Assembly (NCBI GenBank): GCA_029948255.1
Contig: JALIZF010001870.1
Coordinates: 774,501 to 838,500 of the forward strand
Direction of reading: 5' to 3'
Source of the DNA: Telmatactis stephensoni
Taxonomy: Eukaryota; Cnidaria; Anthozoa; Actiniaria; Isophelliidae
Length of the DNA stretch: 64,000 nt
The notes under the pieces were generated by a model. That model ran no database searches. It was not told the origin of the DNA and saw only the letters and a list, made by a program, of their open reading frames with translations. Shown one piece after another: positions 1-11,300 of this stretch; position 1 is the stretch's first letter, and each line of letters opens with the position of its first letter. Both the position numbers and the translations under genes were made by a program.

Positions 1-1302
1 AACTTTCAGGTAAGGTGCGTACTGTTTATACGAAGGCGGGTTTTCTCCGGTAACGGGATAACTCGGCTTTTGTATACTTTTCCCTTCCAATTCCCGACTA
101 CAAGGGACCCCACTTGAAGCCCCAATTACAGATAAACCTTTTAAAGGCACAGTATCCCTAAATCTAGGCACGTACGCGGTCTTATTCTCTTTGGCACTAT
201 AGTGTAAATTTTAATTTGGTGATAATTTGTTAACATTTAAACAAAAGAGCACTTAAGCTAAGCTAGTAAGGATAGCTCTCTACCAGTTACCTTTAAGTAT
301 AGTGGTTATACTATACGTGTATGTGCCATAAGTTTATTAAACTACCCAGTGATTTGTGTTATTGCGAAGAAAGGAGATTTTTAATTTTTTTAAGAAGTTG
401 CTAGAGAGATCTACCCGAGGAAAAAGAATTTAAGGCGAACAGACAAATTCAAGACTGAATCAGCATTGTCGTGTGAAGTTTACGATTGTTTTGCTTATTT
501 ATTAAATTTCGTATCATGCATAAAATAAAGTGGCAAATTTATAAGGCTGCGTTCATATGGCAAAGTGAGTTATTTTAAGCGTACTCAAGAAAAAGAAAAG
601 AAAAAGAAAAGAAAAATTAAAGGAATTAAAAGAAAGAAAAAATGTATCTCGCCACTAGGGCAACTGTACTTCATACTAATTAGCATGCCTTATTAGATTT
701 ACTAACATGTAGGTTTGACTCAATTTGTGCAACCGGTTCAATTTGATAATTTCAATAAAAGTTGTCGCTTTCAAAAGTTTACAGCATTCAGTAGCAAAGG
801 GATGGCGAATGAGGTGGTCCGATCAAATCACAAATTTCATTTTCTTGAATGCTCAAATATTGAAAAAATGTGTTATTTTCGACAGTTTTCATGAGTCATG
901 GCTAAAATAATTAACGCTCATTTTTACGAATCACGAAACTAAATAATCACCGATTATACCTCCATGCTGTATGTGACAAGTTAAATTAGATATAAATGAC
1001 AATTAAAACCTTAAAAAATTTCAGAAACAGGAGACAAACTCGGCACGCGCGCGGAAGGTAGGAAACAAAGCCTTACACTGTTATCAACCAGTTAAAAACT
1101 AAAATTTCACTTTGATTCAGAAATAAAAATCAGATGGTCCTGCATGTACGTAATTTATGTGAAAACAGTTTCTAAATTAAAAAATAACGAATATTAATTA
1201 ATTTAGGCTTTGTGTTTTCAGGTATGTTTGAATCGGTCAGTCTTTATAGTGTAGAACGAAGTTAATTGAGTTTATATAAACACGTCAGCGCGTAGGTCGT
1301 AT

Positions 1303-1600
1303 AGAGCAGATATATTGTATGAGTGTGAAATTAAACGGACCACGCCGTGCCGTGACTGCATAAGGGCCTGATTATATGAACTGGGCTGACGCCGTTAAGC
1401 GGGTTGACTTATAATTCTTTTGTTTCATGACCACAAGGGGAAAGGACACACAAGAAGTTAGCCCGCTTAACCGGGCCAGCCGCCCGGTTTATATAATCAG
1501 GTCCTTAGTGCCGTGCTGTCTATAAAACATCCGAAATTCCTGCCGTAACGGTGCCGTGCGGTGACCGTGCCGTTTTCCAAGTCTCACGAAACCTGCTCAA
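1303..1600. mobile_element. TIR element family A, copy 1, interrupted
   Basis: The ends match the inverted-repeat family with termini like AGAGCAGATTTCGTATGA and internal repeats of GCCGTGCCGTGAC and its complement. This copy has AGAGCAGATATATTGTATGA on the left and CTCACGAAACCTGCTC on the right. It is split by a second, unrelated element at 1363-1506. Other copies are at 4526-4742, 13540-13686, 21223-21372, 60929-61078 and 63653-63784. No coding capacity, so it is a non-autonomous MITE. Confidence 0.8.
1363..1506. mobile_element. MITE nested inside family A copy 1
   Basis: About 143 bp with imperfect inverted ends: AGGGCCTGATTATATGAAC on the left, and GGACCTGATTATATAAACC as the reverse complement of the right end. 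GC-rich inner arms containing TTAAGCGGG follow. It sits within the body of family A copy 1, so it inserted later. TAA/TTA occurs at the two borders, but a target duplication is not certain. Confidence 0.75.
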
Positions 1601-2086
1601 CTTGTTGAATGAAACTGCTAAGTATGCTGCTATAGTGTTGCCAGAAGTCAGGTTTTAAAAGTAGCTCACGTAGTAGATGCATGACTCGGACAAAGATCAC
1701 GGAACTAGTTGAAACTGTGAATCGTTCTGAAAAGAATACGGAATAAGGATATATTTTACCATGAGAACATTGTTAATTTTTTGTGTTGTGACGTCACTAA
1801 CGCACGCACTTCGCTTTTTAACCTCCTGCAATGTAGCCAAATAAAGTTGTCGCTGCTTCTCAGTGAAATGGAGAAGTTTTTACAGCGAGGCTAAGATTTA
1901 TAAACCATAAGAGCAACTACGGTAAGCAATCGTATAGTCTATTCGTTTATTGATCCTAGATTCTATCACTTATTTAGACAAAATATTGCAACTAAAAGCT
2001 GTAAAAGTAGTATTTTTTGCTAAGAAAAATTCTGAGGCCAATTCAGTTGACGGGCAACTCGCCTTCCTCATTATCCTCGTTTTTCC

Positions 2087-2092
2087 TTTATT
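2087..2092 (-). terminator. Poly(A) signal of the minus-strand Cys-rich gene
   Basis: AATAAA on the minus strand (TTTATT on plus), about 140 bases past the predicted stop at 2230. Position and strand fit the 3' end of the minus-strand gene. The motif is common in AT-rich DNA, so support is modest. Confidence 0.4.
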
Positions 2093-2229
2093 TCTTAAAT
2101 ATAGGCTGGTCTAAAAAGTATACATATCAAATAGTATTTTACAAACAACTAACAAATGTTACCCTAAACTAATTTATAATGTTGCGTATATAGATGAAAA
2201 TGTATAGGTCGACCGTTCCAAGGAACTAT

Positions 2230-5200
2230 CTATGTTGATGATGTTACAATTTTATAATAGTAATGAGCCTGTTTTCCCCCCACACACATGTCAGTGGTTG
2301 TCTTGCACTCTTGTCCATAAAAGCGATCCCAACAAGTGGACGATTTATTGAAGTTTTCTTGCTTTGAAGTTGTTTGTCCCCCAACATTCACCTGTTAGTG
2401 AAAAGAATAAAAATACATTGTAGTTTTACTGACCTAACTGAGAGGACACCACTTCCTACTAACGCTCAGTTATCTGAGTGTCAGAATGTATAGTCTGCTT
2501 ACAGGCCTAGCCTCTCTGGTGCTGATGAGGAAGGGGCCGGGGGAGGAGAATTAGCTGAGAAGAGGGGAAGGCTGATTAAAGCGGAGGGGAGGGAGAGGGG
2601 TAAAAGGGGAGGGTTCTTTGTTCTTTCAGTTCCTTTTCCCCTCCCTGTTCCCCCTCCATTTTTTATTTTCAAAACAACTATCTTGTTGATGATAAAGCGA
2701 TTGGACGAGGTCCACCCCTCCCCTCCAAAAAGCTTTCTCCATTACGAACAAGATTTCATTTACGTATACTGCGTGTAGTTCCTACCGGCGACGACATGGT
2801 CATTTCGCCCCAGGATCAGATGAATTTTATTATCAAAACTGCACTGTCCATGGTGTAACGCGTTTAAATAAATATTGTATCGTATTTTGTCCCGCTGGGT
2901 CGAAGATAGTCTCTCTGGCAACCGTGTTGTCTCGCCTTGCCTGCAGTGCTCCCTCGGATCGGAGAATAGGCCGAAGACGTCTCACCAGAAAATGCTGAGG
3001 TGAAACTCCTTCCAATCGGAGCTTATTCCTAAACGAGATCTTCCGTTTAAAGTCAACCCCTTACTCATAGGTCTAATCCAAACTTACCGAGATTATGAAT
3101 CGCAAAATTGCTGAAGCCATTGCTTGCAGCTTTTTGAGCACACCTGCAAAGGAAGCTGGGAACATAGACTGACCATCTCAGCCAATCAATCAGCGAGTTA
3201 CCAAAAACTTTGCTGTTTCTATCACGTTCATCTAGGAGATGATATACACCTGATGGTTTGTGGGAATGGCTGAAGCAACCTAGGGCTTGATAACGCGATT
3301 TACAAGAAAAACCTGAAAATATAAAAACAGTTTATCCTCTTATGCATTCATCCCTTTCGTTTGCCCTTCTTTTGAAATTGTTGGCCGTCCGAGGAGAACT
3401 AGGCCGCAGCTTTCAATTTTCTGACAGAAAGGACAGGAAGCCCATTGACAAAATGACACCACAGGAAGCCCCCCCCCCTAAAATAAATGTTCTGTTTTTA
3501 TTCTGGATGGGAGCTAATTCGTACATTTAATGCATATACAGGTTAAGATATTTTTCCTGGATCACTTTTGAGACGGGGTTGTGCGAAGGAAAGTGGGATT
3601 TATGGCTACTTCTAGGGAATCGTTTTTTAGGTGGGAATCACTTTTGTAGCTGTGTACCCCCTTCTTTAACTCCTTGGAATGCAAAGTACTGTGTGGTCTA
3701 AGACACCTTAATGCCATCTCCATCGCGTTCAAAACATCGACTGATTTTTAATAAATCAGAAGTAAATTTTACGCAAATAATTAGACTCACACAAACGAGT
3801 TTTTGGCATAAAATATTATATACTAATATGTATTTTTAATCAATCTGTTCACTATACAGCAATAATGATCAAAATTGAATGAAGCCTACTTTGGCATGTC
3901 TCCTTGCACTTTGCGTCCGTCCAGAAATTGTTTTGGTTACCACGGCAACCTCCATAGGTGAATTTTTGACAACCCCCTTTTTTAGGGTCATAGTACCAGC
4001 GTGGCATCATCGCTCTACAAGGACCTCCTATCTTTGGGAGGAAGCAGAGATCGTCTGCAAAAAGAAAGTGGATTCAGTTGAAAAGATGCAAAGGCGGGCT
4101 GCTTGTATGCAGCATACAATATATGTATACAATGATATAAACTTTCGTAAATGTCATTTACTCTAGAAATTAAGTAACGATGTAAACATACTCTTTCAGT
4201 TTTGTATGAACGTAAACTAGACAAAGTATCACTTGCCCAAGGGGAGGACAGAATCGGCAAAGAAGTCGTTTTTATTTGGTGGTTGTTCAATGTATAATGA
4301 AGTTGAACGCTTTTTGTTGCATAAGATATAATTGCTTTTAGCATATCATTATTATATATAATTTATTTATTAATTATTGGGTTGCATGTGACGTCACAGC
4401 AGCCATCTTGGATGAACTTCAACTTCAACTTCAACTTCTCATTAGCGTCCCTTGTTTGTTCATCCAACATGGCTACCGGTTCATTGTCTTTTGATTCCCA
4501 AAGGAATGGATGAAACCCAGCAATAGATAGAGCAGATTTCGTATGACTGTGAAAAGGTCCGTGCCGTGCAGTGTTGTGCCGATTTTGATTGGATAGAACA
4601 GATTTCGTATGACTGTGAAAACGGCACCGCACGGTCACGGCATGGTTATGGCAGGAATTTTGAATGCCCTTATAGATATCACGGCACTGACACGGTTACG
4701 GCACGGCGCGGTCCGTTTCACACTCTCACAAAAACTGCTCTAGACATCAACGTTGACCAATCAAAATGCTGAGATATGGCACGACACAATATGGACATAC
4801 GCAATCTGCTCTAATGATTTTAACGGAACACCAAAAATCCCTTGTGAGAATAACGTATACATCCGTTGATGAGGGGAACCTAGGGGGATTATACGAATAC
4901 CGCAATCCCGCACGAAAAATTCGAAAATACCGCAATCCCGCACGAAAAAATGGTCAATCCCGTAATCCCGTAATCCCGCATGAAAAATTCGAAAATACGG
5001 CTCACCACACGAAAAATTCGAAATACCACTCCCACGGGACCTCACGCGCAGAAACATGAATCACAGAAACACTATCGAGCGCCAGAAGCAAAATCCCGCA
5101 TCTCACAGGCCTCAAAAATACCGCATTACCGCAATTTCAAATCGTTTTTCCCGTAATACCGCAGCTCAAAAAAGGAAATACCGCATACCGCAGGGTTTGA

Positions 5201-6542
5201 GAATCCCGCAATACCGCAATTTTTGTTGTAAAATACCGCAATACGGCACAAAGAAATGGTCAATCCCGCAAACCCCTAGGACCCCCTCGTTGATGTACTG
5301 CGTAAGCAAAGTCTGTCATTGATACTCGAGACTGTTCTAGTGCAAGTCCGCTTTGCATTGATGATTATTATTCAAAATATTTGACTCGAATACAATCTTG
5401 TTCAGGCTAAAATCTAGTTTCGCCACAAGGCTCCTGGTAAAACTTAAATTAAATTAAATTCTAGAATTGAAATAACAAAGTTTGACGCCGACAGACTTAT
5501 ATTCTTGACAATAAGCAACAGGATTTATGATGAACTTGCAACAAATAATTAACTCTTTGTATTTACCATTTTGAAATAGTTTAGTTTAGTTTACTTGGTT
5601 TTAAGCATTAAGTAGTGATACGTTTTTCTCATTCACTCGTTTAAAATATAACAATTTTTCAGTTTACAAGATCATTTTGCTATTAAATTTAAATTTAGTT
5701 ATTTCTTCATTTTTTGCTACTTAAATATAAGTCAAGCACTAAGTCACGTTTTTGTTAAACTTTTATCTCGACTGTTTCAATTGTATATTTGTAGACATTT
5801 TCGATAGCTTTCGTTTACTTCTTTCAGGTTTGATTTCATTTTGTCAAAGGTTTTGACTCTAGTAAATACTCTAGTAGACCTGATTTTGACACTAGTAATT
5901 TCTAGTGCATTTTTGTGTCTTAAACATAAGTCAAGTGATTCACGTTCTTGTTCGAAATTTTATCTTGACTGTTTCAATTGTAAATTTGTCGATATTTTTC
6001 GATAGTTCTTCGTTTACTACTTTCAGATTTGATGCTATTTCAGTTGTTCGCAATTATTGGTTTGCTTTGAATCGGCTACCTAACATCTGAATAAGTTAAG
6101 AACCGTACATTTTTTTGCTAAGAGTTTCCGTCAACACGAAAGAACTGTTCACAAGAGGCGAATTGTCTCTGCTAGCAGGGATAACTCTTTTGTTTTAACG
6201 TCCCTAGGGGAAAGAAAACAAAAGATTTATATATCCCGCGACTACTAGGGACATTTGCCTTCATGTAAATAGCCCCTTAACGGAAATTTCTCTTTTTTCA
6301 AAGACTGAATTGAAAAAAGTCGTTTGAGCGAAAACGCAGAACAAAACGCAGAGAGCAGAACACAATTTTTTCTGGATTGTTAACCTGTTCTGTATGAAGA
6401 GTTAAATGTAACTATCGATCACATCCATTAATGTAATAGTTAAACAAAGTCTTCTAGTCTGTAATTGTAATCAAATCGAATTTTGCTCACCTGAATAAGT
6501 CATACCAATCATCAAGAACAGCGCTACCAAAACAGTCTTCAT
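2230..6542 (-). CDS. Small secreted Cys-rich protein, 3 exons, last exon frame-disrupted
   Basis: Exons on the minus strand are 6542-6491, 3312-3088 and 2391-2230. Exon 1 encodes a signal peptide (MKTVLVALFLMIGMTYS) and ends in phase 1 at a GTGAGC donor. Exon 2 is 225 nt, fully open, has TTTTCAG acceptor and GTAAGT donor sites, and encodes a domain with LGCF near its start and CRCAQKAASNGFSNFAIHNLG at its end. Exon 3 begins GECWG. Read directly it stops at 2347-2345, but one base fewer in the G5 run (plus-strand C5, 2378-2382) opens a Cys-containing reading frame to a TAG at 2232-2230, with CVGG and a YYYKI-like end. The predicted length is about 145 residues. I recall a loosely similar Cys-rich secreted domain with a GEC motif from other marine invertebrates, but I cannot name a family. 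A TATA box lies 74 bp upstream. Intron 1 carries two mobile elements. It could be a young pseudogene if the extra G is real. Confidence 0.6.
2515..2700. repeat. Purine/pyrimidine-rich GGGGAGG block
   Basis: This lies in intron 2 of the minus-strand gene. A long G/A-rich run (GGGGAGGGAGAGGGG) is followed by a C/T-rich run (CCCCTCCCTGTTCCCCC). It resembles the inside of the inverted-repeat element at 24563-24760, but the ends are not clear here. Confidence 0.4.
4526..4742. mobile_element. TIR element family A, copy 2 with a partial extra copy
   Basis: A complete copy spans about 4588-4742, with TAGAACAGATTTCGTATGA on the left and CAAAAACTGCTCTA on the right, so TA flanks both ends. A truncated left end of the same family lies directly before it (4526-4575), giving two left ends in tandem. 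It lies in intron 1 of the minus-strand gene. Confidence 0.8.
4872..5287. mobile_element. hAT-like non-autonomous element with perfect 8-bp TSD
   Basis: The left end AGGGGAACCTAGGGGG and the reverse complement of the right end, AGGGGGTCCTAGGGG, form terminal inverted repeats. The 8-mer CGTTGATG is present at 4864-4871 and again at 5288-5295, a perfect target duplication. The inside is made of degenerate tandem units such as AATCCCGCA and AATACCGCA with no transposase ORF. TSD size and TIR style fit the hAT superfamily. Confidence 0.85.
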
Positions 6543-6615
6543 GTTTGTGAATAAGCTTCCACTAGCAAAAATAAAGCGAATAGTTGTATTTTTCACTCAA
6601 TTCAGTTCAGTGCAC

Positions 6616-6623
6616 AAAATATA
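6616..6623 (-). promoter_or_regulatory. TATA box of the minus-strand Cys-rich gene
   Basis: TATATTTT on the minus strand, preceded by CCCTCTC, 74 bp upstream of the ATG at 6542. Three plus-strand genes in the window have a TATA-like box 66-73 bp before the ATG, which supports both the promoter and the start codon. Confidence 0.5.
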
Positions 6624-8338
6624 GAGAGGGAAAAGTTCGTCTTGAAGTCTTGAAATGGGCTTCTGAAAATTAAAACGTTCAAACAAGAGTCTCTATGTCG
6701 ATTCTTGTTCATTTGAACTCTTGGTTTTGCTCTAGTGATTTTGTTTTTGATAGTTTGAAGGACTACCGGATGAGCAGTAGTGATTTACGAGCTGTCGTCA
6801 TGGCAACTGACCTCAAAATAGGTTCTTTAGTATATTTTTTATTTTCCTAAATGATTTAATGATTCGAGCAGTTATGGATCATGACGTGAGACGAGGTTAT
6901 TGATCTAAAGGTAGCTCGCTTGCCAAATACCACCAAATACTATGAGGGCAAGGGTGGCAGGGAAATTTAAACGTCCGTATAATTTCACTCTACCCTCCCC
7001 TCCCTTCATTCTAGTCCACTTGATTCTTCCTCCTCTCCCTGCCCTTCCTTCAAAAATTCCAGCTTTCAAAAGAGATAGTAAGTCACTCTCCACTTCCCTA
7101 TCATTCTAGTCCACAGTTTCTTCCTTCCCTTCCCTTCGATTCCTGCTCTTCCTTCAAAAATGTCAGCTTTCAAAGGAGTGTAAAGAAAATCATTTTGATG
7201 GAGAATAATTTTGTTGCTCGATATTTTCCCTCTTATTATAACCCAAGGAGCGTTTCATGCAGATTTAATTTTCTTTTACTCCTAGCTAGTTTTCGTCAAG
7301 TCAACTAATTCAAGAGACCACAATACTAAGAGAGAAAAACTCAGTATTGATGTCTGTGCGATGTTCGCGGTGACTAAGGCTATTTTTAGTAATTTCGCCA
7401 TCGCGCGCGCAAGGCTCTTCAACAATAGAACTGGAAGCAAACGGTCCCGTCCGCACGTACATCGAAAATAATATTCTATTGTTTGAGAGCCTTGCGCACG
7501 TGATTGCGCCTTAGCGACCACAAACATCGCACAGACATCAACACCGAGTTTCGCTCTTTTAGTATTATGGTCTTTTTACTAATTTTAACATTTTTGATTC
7601 AAAATTTGATAAGCGAGCAATTGATTGATGATTTAAGCTGATGTCACTCTGCAGAATGAGGATGTTATTGTCCATTATTGTTGCATCAAAATGACAGATT
7701 GCGCATAGTTTATTGTTTGAACGACATTTTGTTGTTCAACGTGTATGTTGCAAGTTCTAAAAGACTTTCACCCGCGTTTGTCATCAACTTTAAGTTATAC
7801 GTACACATGTAACGATTAACGTTACACGTATTTGCGTATATGCCACGTAAACGCAGAAATTGTGATGTTAAAAATCGTCTAGTATTACCACAGGTCAAAC
7901 AGAGACTGACTCTGTTACCGAATCTTCTCAAGAATTATCACTGCTTTTTCATTAAAATTGGAAATCACAAATGTAAAGAATCTTGATATTACTTTTTATA
8001 TCCGTAACGCGTAAATTTCACGCTCAAATCACGATGTGCACGAATCATCCCGCAATTTCACGAACTTTTCACGAAAATCTAACGTTTTCCAAGGTGCCGT
8101 GAATAGGAAAATCACTGGATCGTTAACTAAAACTCATTATAATATTGAGTATATTACGTACAGAGAGGCGCAATTCCAAAGTGATATACTTCCTCTTTGA
8201 AGATGGAAGTGAATCATTTCTAAAAGATGTATTCAAAATAGATTCAAAGAAGAATCTCTCACCAGTTAGTGAAGACGAAAATTTGGGCCAAAACTTTGGG
8301 GACGAAGTTAGGAACCTTCGCCCCAAACCATCACGAAA
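6624..8338. other. Divergent intergenic spacer
   Basis: The spacer lies between the minus-strand gene and the plus-strand astacin gene. It holds two similar C/T-rich stretches at 6990-7070 and 7095-7165 (CATTCTAGTCCAC, then TTCCTTCAAAAAT), a short imperfect tandem repeat, and the MITE at 7314-7573. The overlapping ORFs at 8123-8354 show no domain and run into the astacin start in another frame. Confidence 0.55.
7314..7573. mobile_element. 260-bp MITE with about 65-bp or longer inverted ends
   Basis: The left arm AGACCACAATACTAAGAGAG pairs with the right arm (reverse complement AGACCATAATACTAAAAGAG). Matching continues through GTTGATGTCTGTGCGATG and on to GCGCAAGGCTCT. There is no coding potential. 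Confidence 0.8.
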
Positions 8339-11300
8339 ATGGCCCGATTCATAACAGTTTTATTTATCATTCTTTTTGGTATTGTCTCCTGTAAAAGTTT
8401 TGATAAAAACTTCAAGAAAGAAATTGCAGGTGAGTGGCTAACTTATTTTGTACAAAATTGTCGATAATTCAGATCTGTGCCAAGTTTAAAGAAGTTAAAA
8501 GAACTGAGCTAATGATCTGTGTTATTATAAAGCAACTGAAGCATTTCATAGAAAGGATAATGCTAGAGAGATCCATTTTGAAGATATTGAAAACATTGAT
8601 ATTAAAGAAAGAAAGCACAGGATAATACTTTTGTAAGTTTTGAAACTTCTGTATGTACAAAAAGAAGTAAAACATGCCAATTTTAGATCACATATTTAGA
8701 TGACTTTCAAATCAGTATTATCTTCGTCACGCTATATGATAATCCAACCCAAGTTTGCTAAAATTTTATCAATCTTTCGTTTATCTATTAGATTCTGTTT
8801 CGTTAATGACAGTGTATTCATAAGATAAACTGAAAGAACAGTCAATTTAGTTATTTAGTTAACAATTTTCGTGAAATTGGTCGCGTTTAAGAATTTATTC
8901 TATTCAATAACAATTAAAAAAGCAGCCATGAAATCATGCGGCAAATTTATGAAAATAAAAAGATTGCAAAATAATTAAAAAAAACTAATTACTTTAGCTA
9001 GAACTGGAAACATATATCTAGTTTGGACGAAAATTATCAATTTAAAGCTTTATTTACTATACCTTTTTGCTTTACCACTATTTTCGAACTTCGTGCGCCA
9101 TAAAACAATAGGTGAGAACAAACTTTGCGGAACGCGACTTTCTTTTGTTGAAGCTGCAAAATTCAAACCCGTATCGATCTATTCTTGATTGGAAGACAAA
9201 GAAACAAACTTACATGATACACGTACGCGATAATTTAAACAAAGAAATTCATATTCTACGCACAAATTTCGAAAATAGCGGTAAAGCAAAAAGGTCTACT
9301 AGCAACGCTAAAAATACTTTTTAAATTTTCTAAGTAACTATAATTAAAAGAAACTTATGAATTACCGCATATGATTTATGTGAAACTTTTAAAGTAATTC
9401 AGTAAGACAAGGATTTTAAGACTTTTATAATAGTAATATCATATATTACTAGGCTTTTATCAACCTCAAAATTGACAGGAAGAGTCCTTAGGTAGCAAGA
9501 AATCTATTTTTGCAAATTCGTGATATTGGAATACTTTCGAAAACACTATGATTCTAACGTCATCAGATTGAAAGGATTATTACAAAAAGAAATAGGCATT
9601 TATATTGTTAATATATGTGTAAAGTAAATTTAACGAGTATTAAGCTGCATAACCATGTTCTCTCCTGTTCGGTTAATAACTTTCAGGTTCTAAATTTCGC
9701 CGGAAATTGTAGTCCAATATAATGTATGCATGACGTCATACTAAGGTACGATAATTATAAATGTGTAAGGAAATGCAGGCTTTTTGATTTCCTTTTTGTT
9801 TTCTAATACACTTCCTATACACATACTCAGAAAAATAAGCAGAAAACAGCAGTTAAAATGAACACAGTAGCTTCGTGAAATATGATTCAATCTCAGGTAT
9901 CCAATCCGCTCTACATTATTCTGTTTCGGGATTCCTGTGTAACTAGTTTCAAAGCAATGATAACAGATCCTGAAGATCACGTCTTTTAGAGAATCTCTCT
10001 TTGTCATACGTAGAACTGAAAAACTATTACCCAGAAACAAAAGTTTGATAGTTCATAAAGCCAAGTTTGAGTGTTTTTGGGTCGATTTGTCCCTGTGTCC
10101 AAATCCGTTCATGCAGCCCGTGCGTTCTAGTAGAAATAGCGCGCGTATTGCCACGTCAGTAGTTATCACAGCGAAATCTTTCCTGACTTTAGTTTTTGGT
10201 ACAATATCTTTAATCACTAAAGTTTGTTCAGCGCTCTACAGGCTTTCATTATTTGGAATTGTATAAATAAAATACATCATCAGTTTGAGATATATACCTA
10301 TTTTAAAAACGTTGACTGGTCGGAGATACGAATCTGACATCTGGGTCTAAATTTTGACCTATTCATAGCTTAAGCCACAGATTGCTTTGATCATTGATTT
10401 GGAAAAAAAAATCTAAATTAAACTTCATGATCGGGTATGTGAATTATTTTTAACCGCATAGATCAAGATACATCTTATTTTATCGCTATAAATGTTCTAT
10501 TGAAAGATACTTTCTTCTTTTAGATCTTGTAAAAAGCCAGGATGCCACCAGGGCCGAAGAGAAAGCCGGCCTTTTTGAAGGAGATATCGAGATGGATGAG
10601 GGCATGCAGCGAGCGTTAACGAGTGACGGCCTCACAGCGCGTGATGCTGTAATTAACCCAATCTACCGATGGCCTAATGGAGAGGTTTACTACAAGTTTG
10701 ACCATAGTCTTGGTAAGCCAGTCAGTCAGTCGGTCAGTCGATCAGTCGGTCAGTCAGTCATGATCAGTCAGTCAGTCAGTCAGGTCGGTCGGTCGGTCAG
10801 TCAGTCAGTCAGTCAGTCAGTCAGTCAGTCAGTCAGTCAGTCAGTCAGTCAGTCGGTCGGTCGGTCGGTCGGTCAGTCAGTCAGTCAGTCGATCAGTCAG
10901 TCAGTCAGTCAGTCAGTCAGTCAGTCAGTCAGTCAGTCGGTCGGTCAGTCAGTCAGTCAGCAATCTGTTAGTTAGTCAATGAATATAAATTTTCCATCGT
11001 TTTGCTATTACCTTTTTTGTTATTGAGCGTACCTACTGATTGTCATACTTTTTACCTCAGAACCTCGAGCTAGAGCTAAAATTCGCCGAGCCTTTAAGCA
11101 CATTGAAGAACATACCTGTATAACATTTCACCATGTTGGTCACGACGAGGAACATCAACACCACGTTCTGTACTTTAGGGGAAAAGGGTGAGTAATGAAC
11201 ATAATTGTACGCTTATAATTATTTTAGCTATACTCAAATAGTCAGTCCAGTTTCTAATTACTAGAGACCGCTGAGTTTCCTGACAAAAGGCGCATTTATG

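Larger units (their letters stand above)
1..2086. other. Left intergenic region, no gene seen
   Basis: AT-rich sequence with no exon that I can support on either strand. The only clear structure is the nested transposon pair at 1303-1600, listed separately, and a short purine run of AAAAG repeats near 590-640. The small ORF at 725-910 has no recognisable features and no splice context. Confidence 0.6.

Noticed and set aside
4015..4344. 109-residue minus-strand ORF
   Set aside because: Low-information sequence within intron 1 of the minus-strand gene, with no recognisable motif and no phase-compatible splice sites that I could find.
8123..8354. Overlapping ORFs just before the astacin start
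   Set aside because: No domain or signal peptide and no splice support; the astacin signal peptide lies in another frame.
10592..10975. ORF with long Ser-Val-Ser-Gln repeats
   Set aside because: It is astacin exon 2 read through its donor into the (GTCA)n microsatellite; a good donor at 10713 and the next astacin exon at 11061 explain it.
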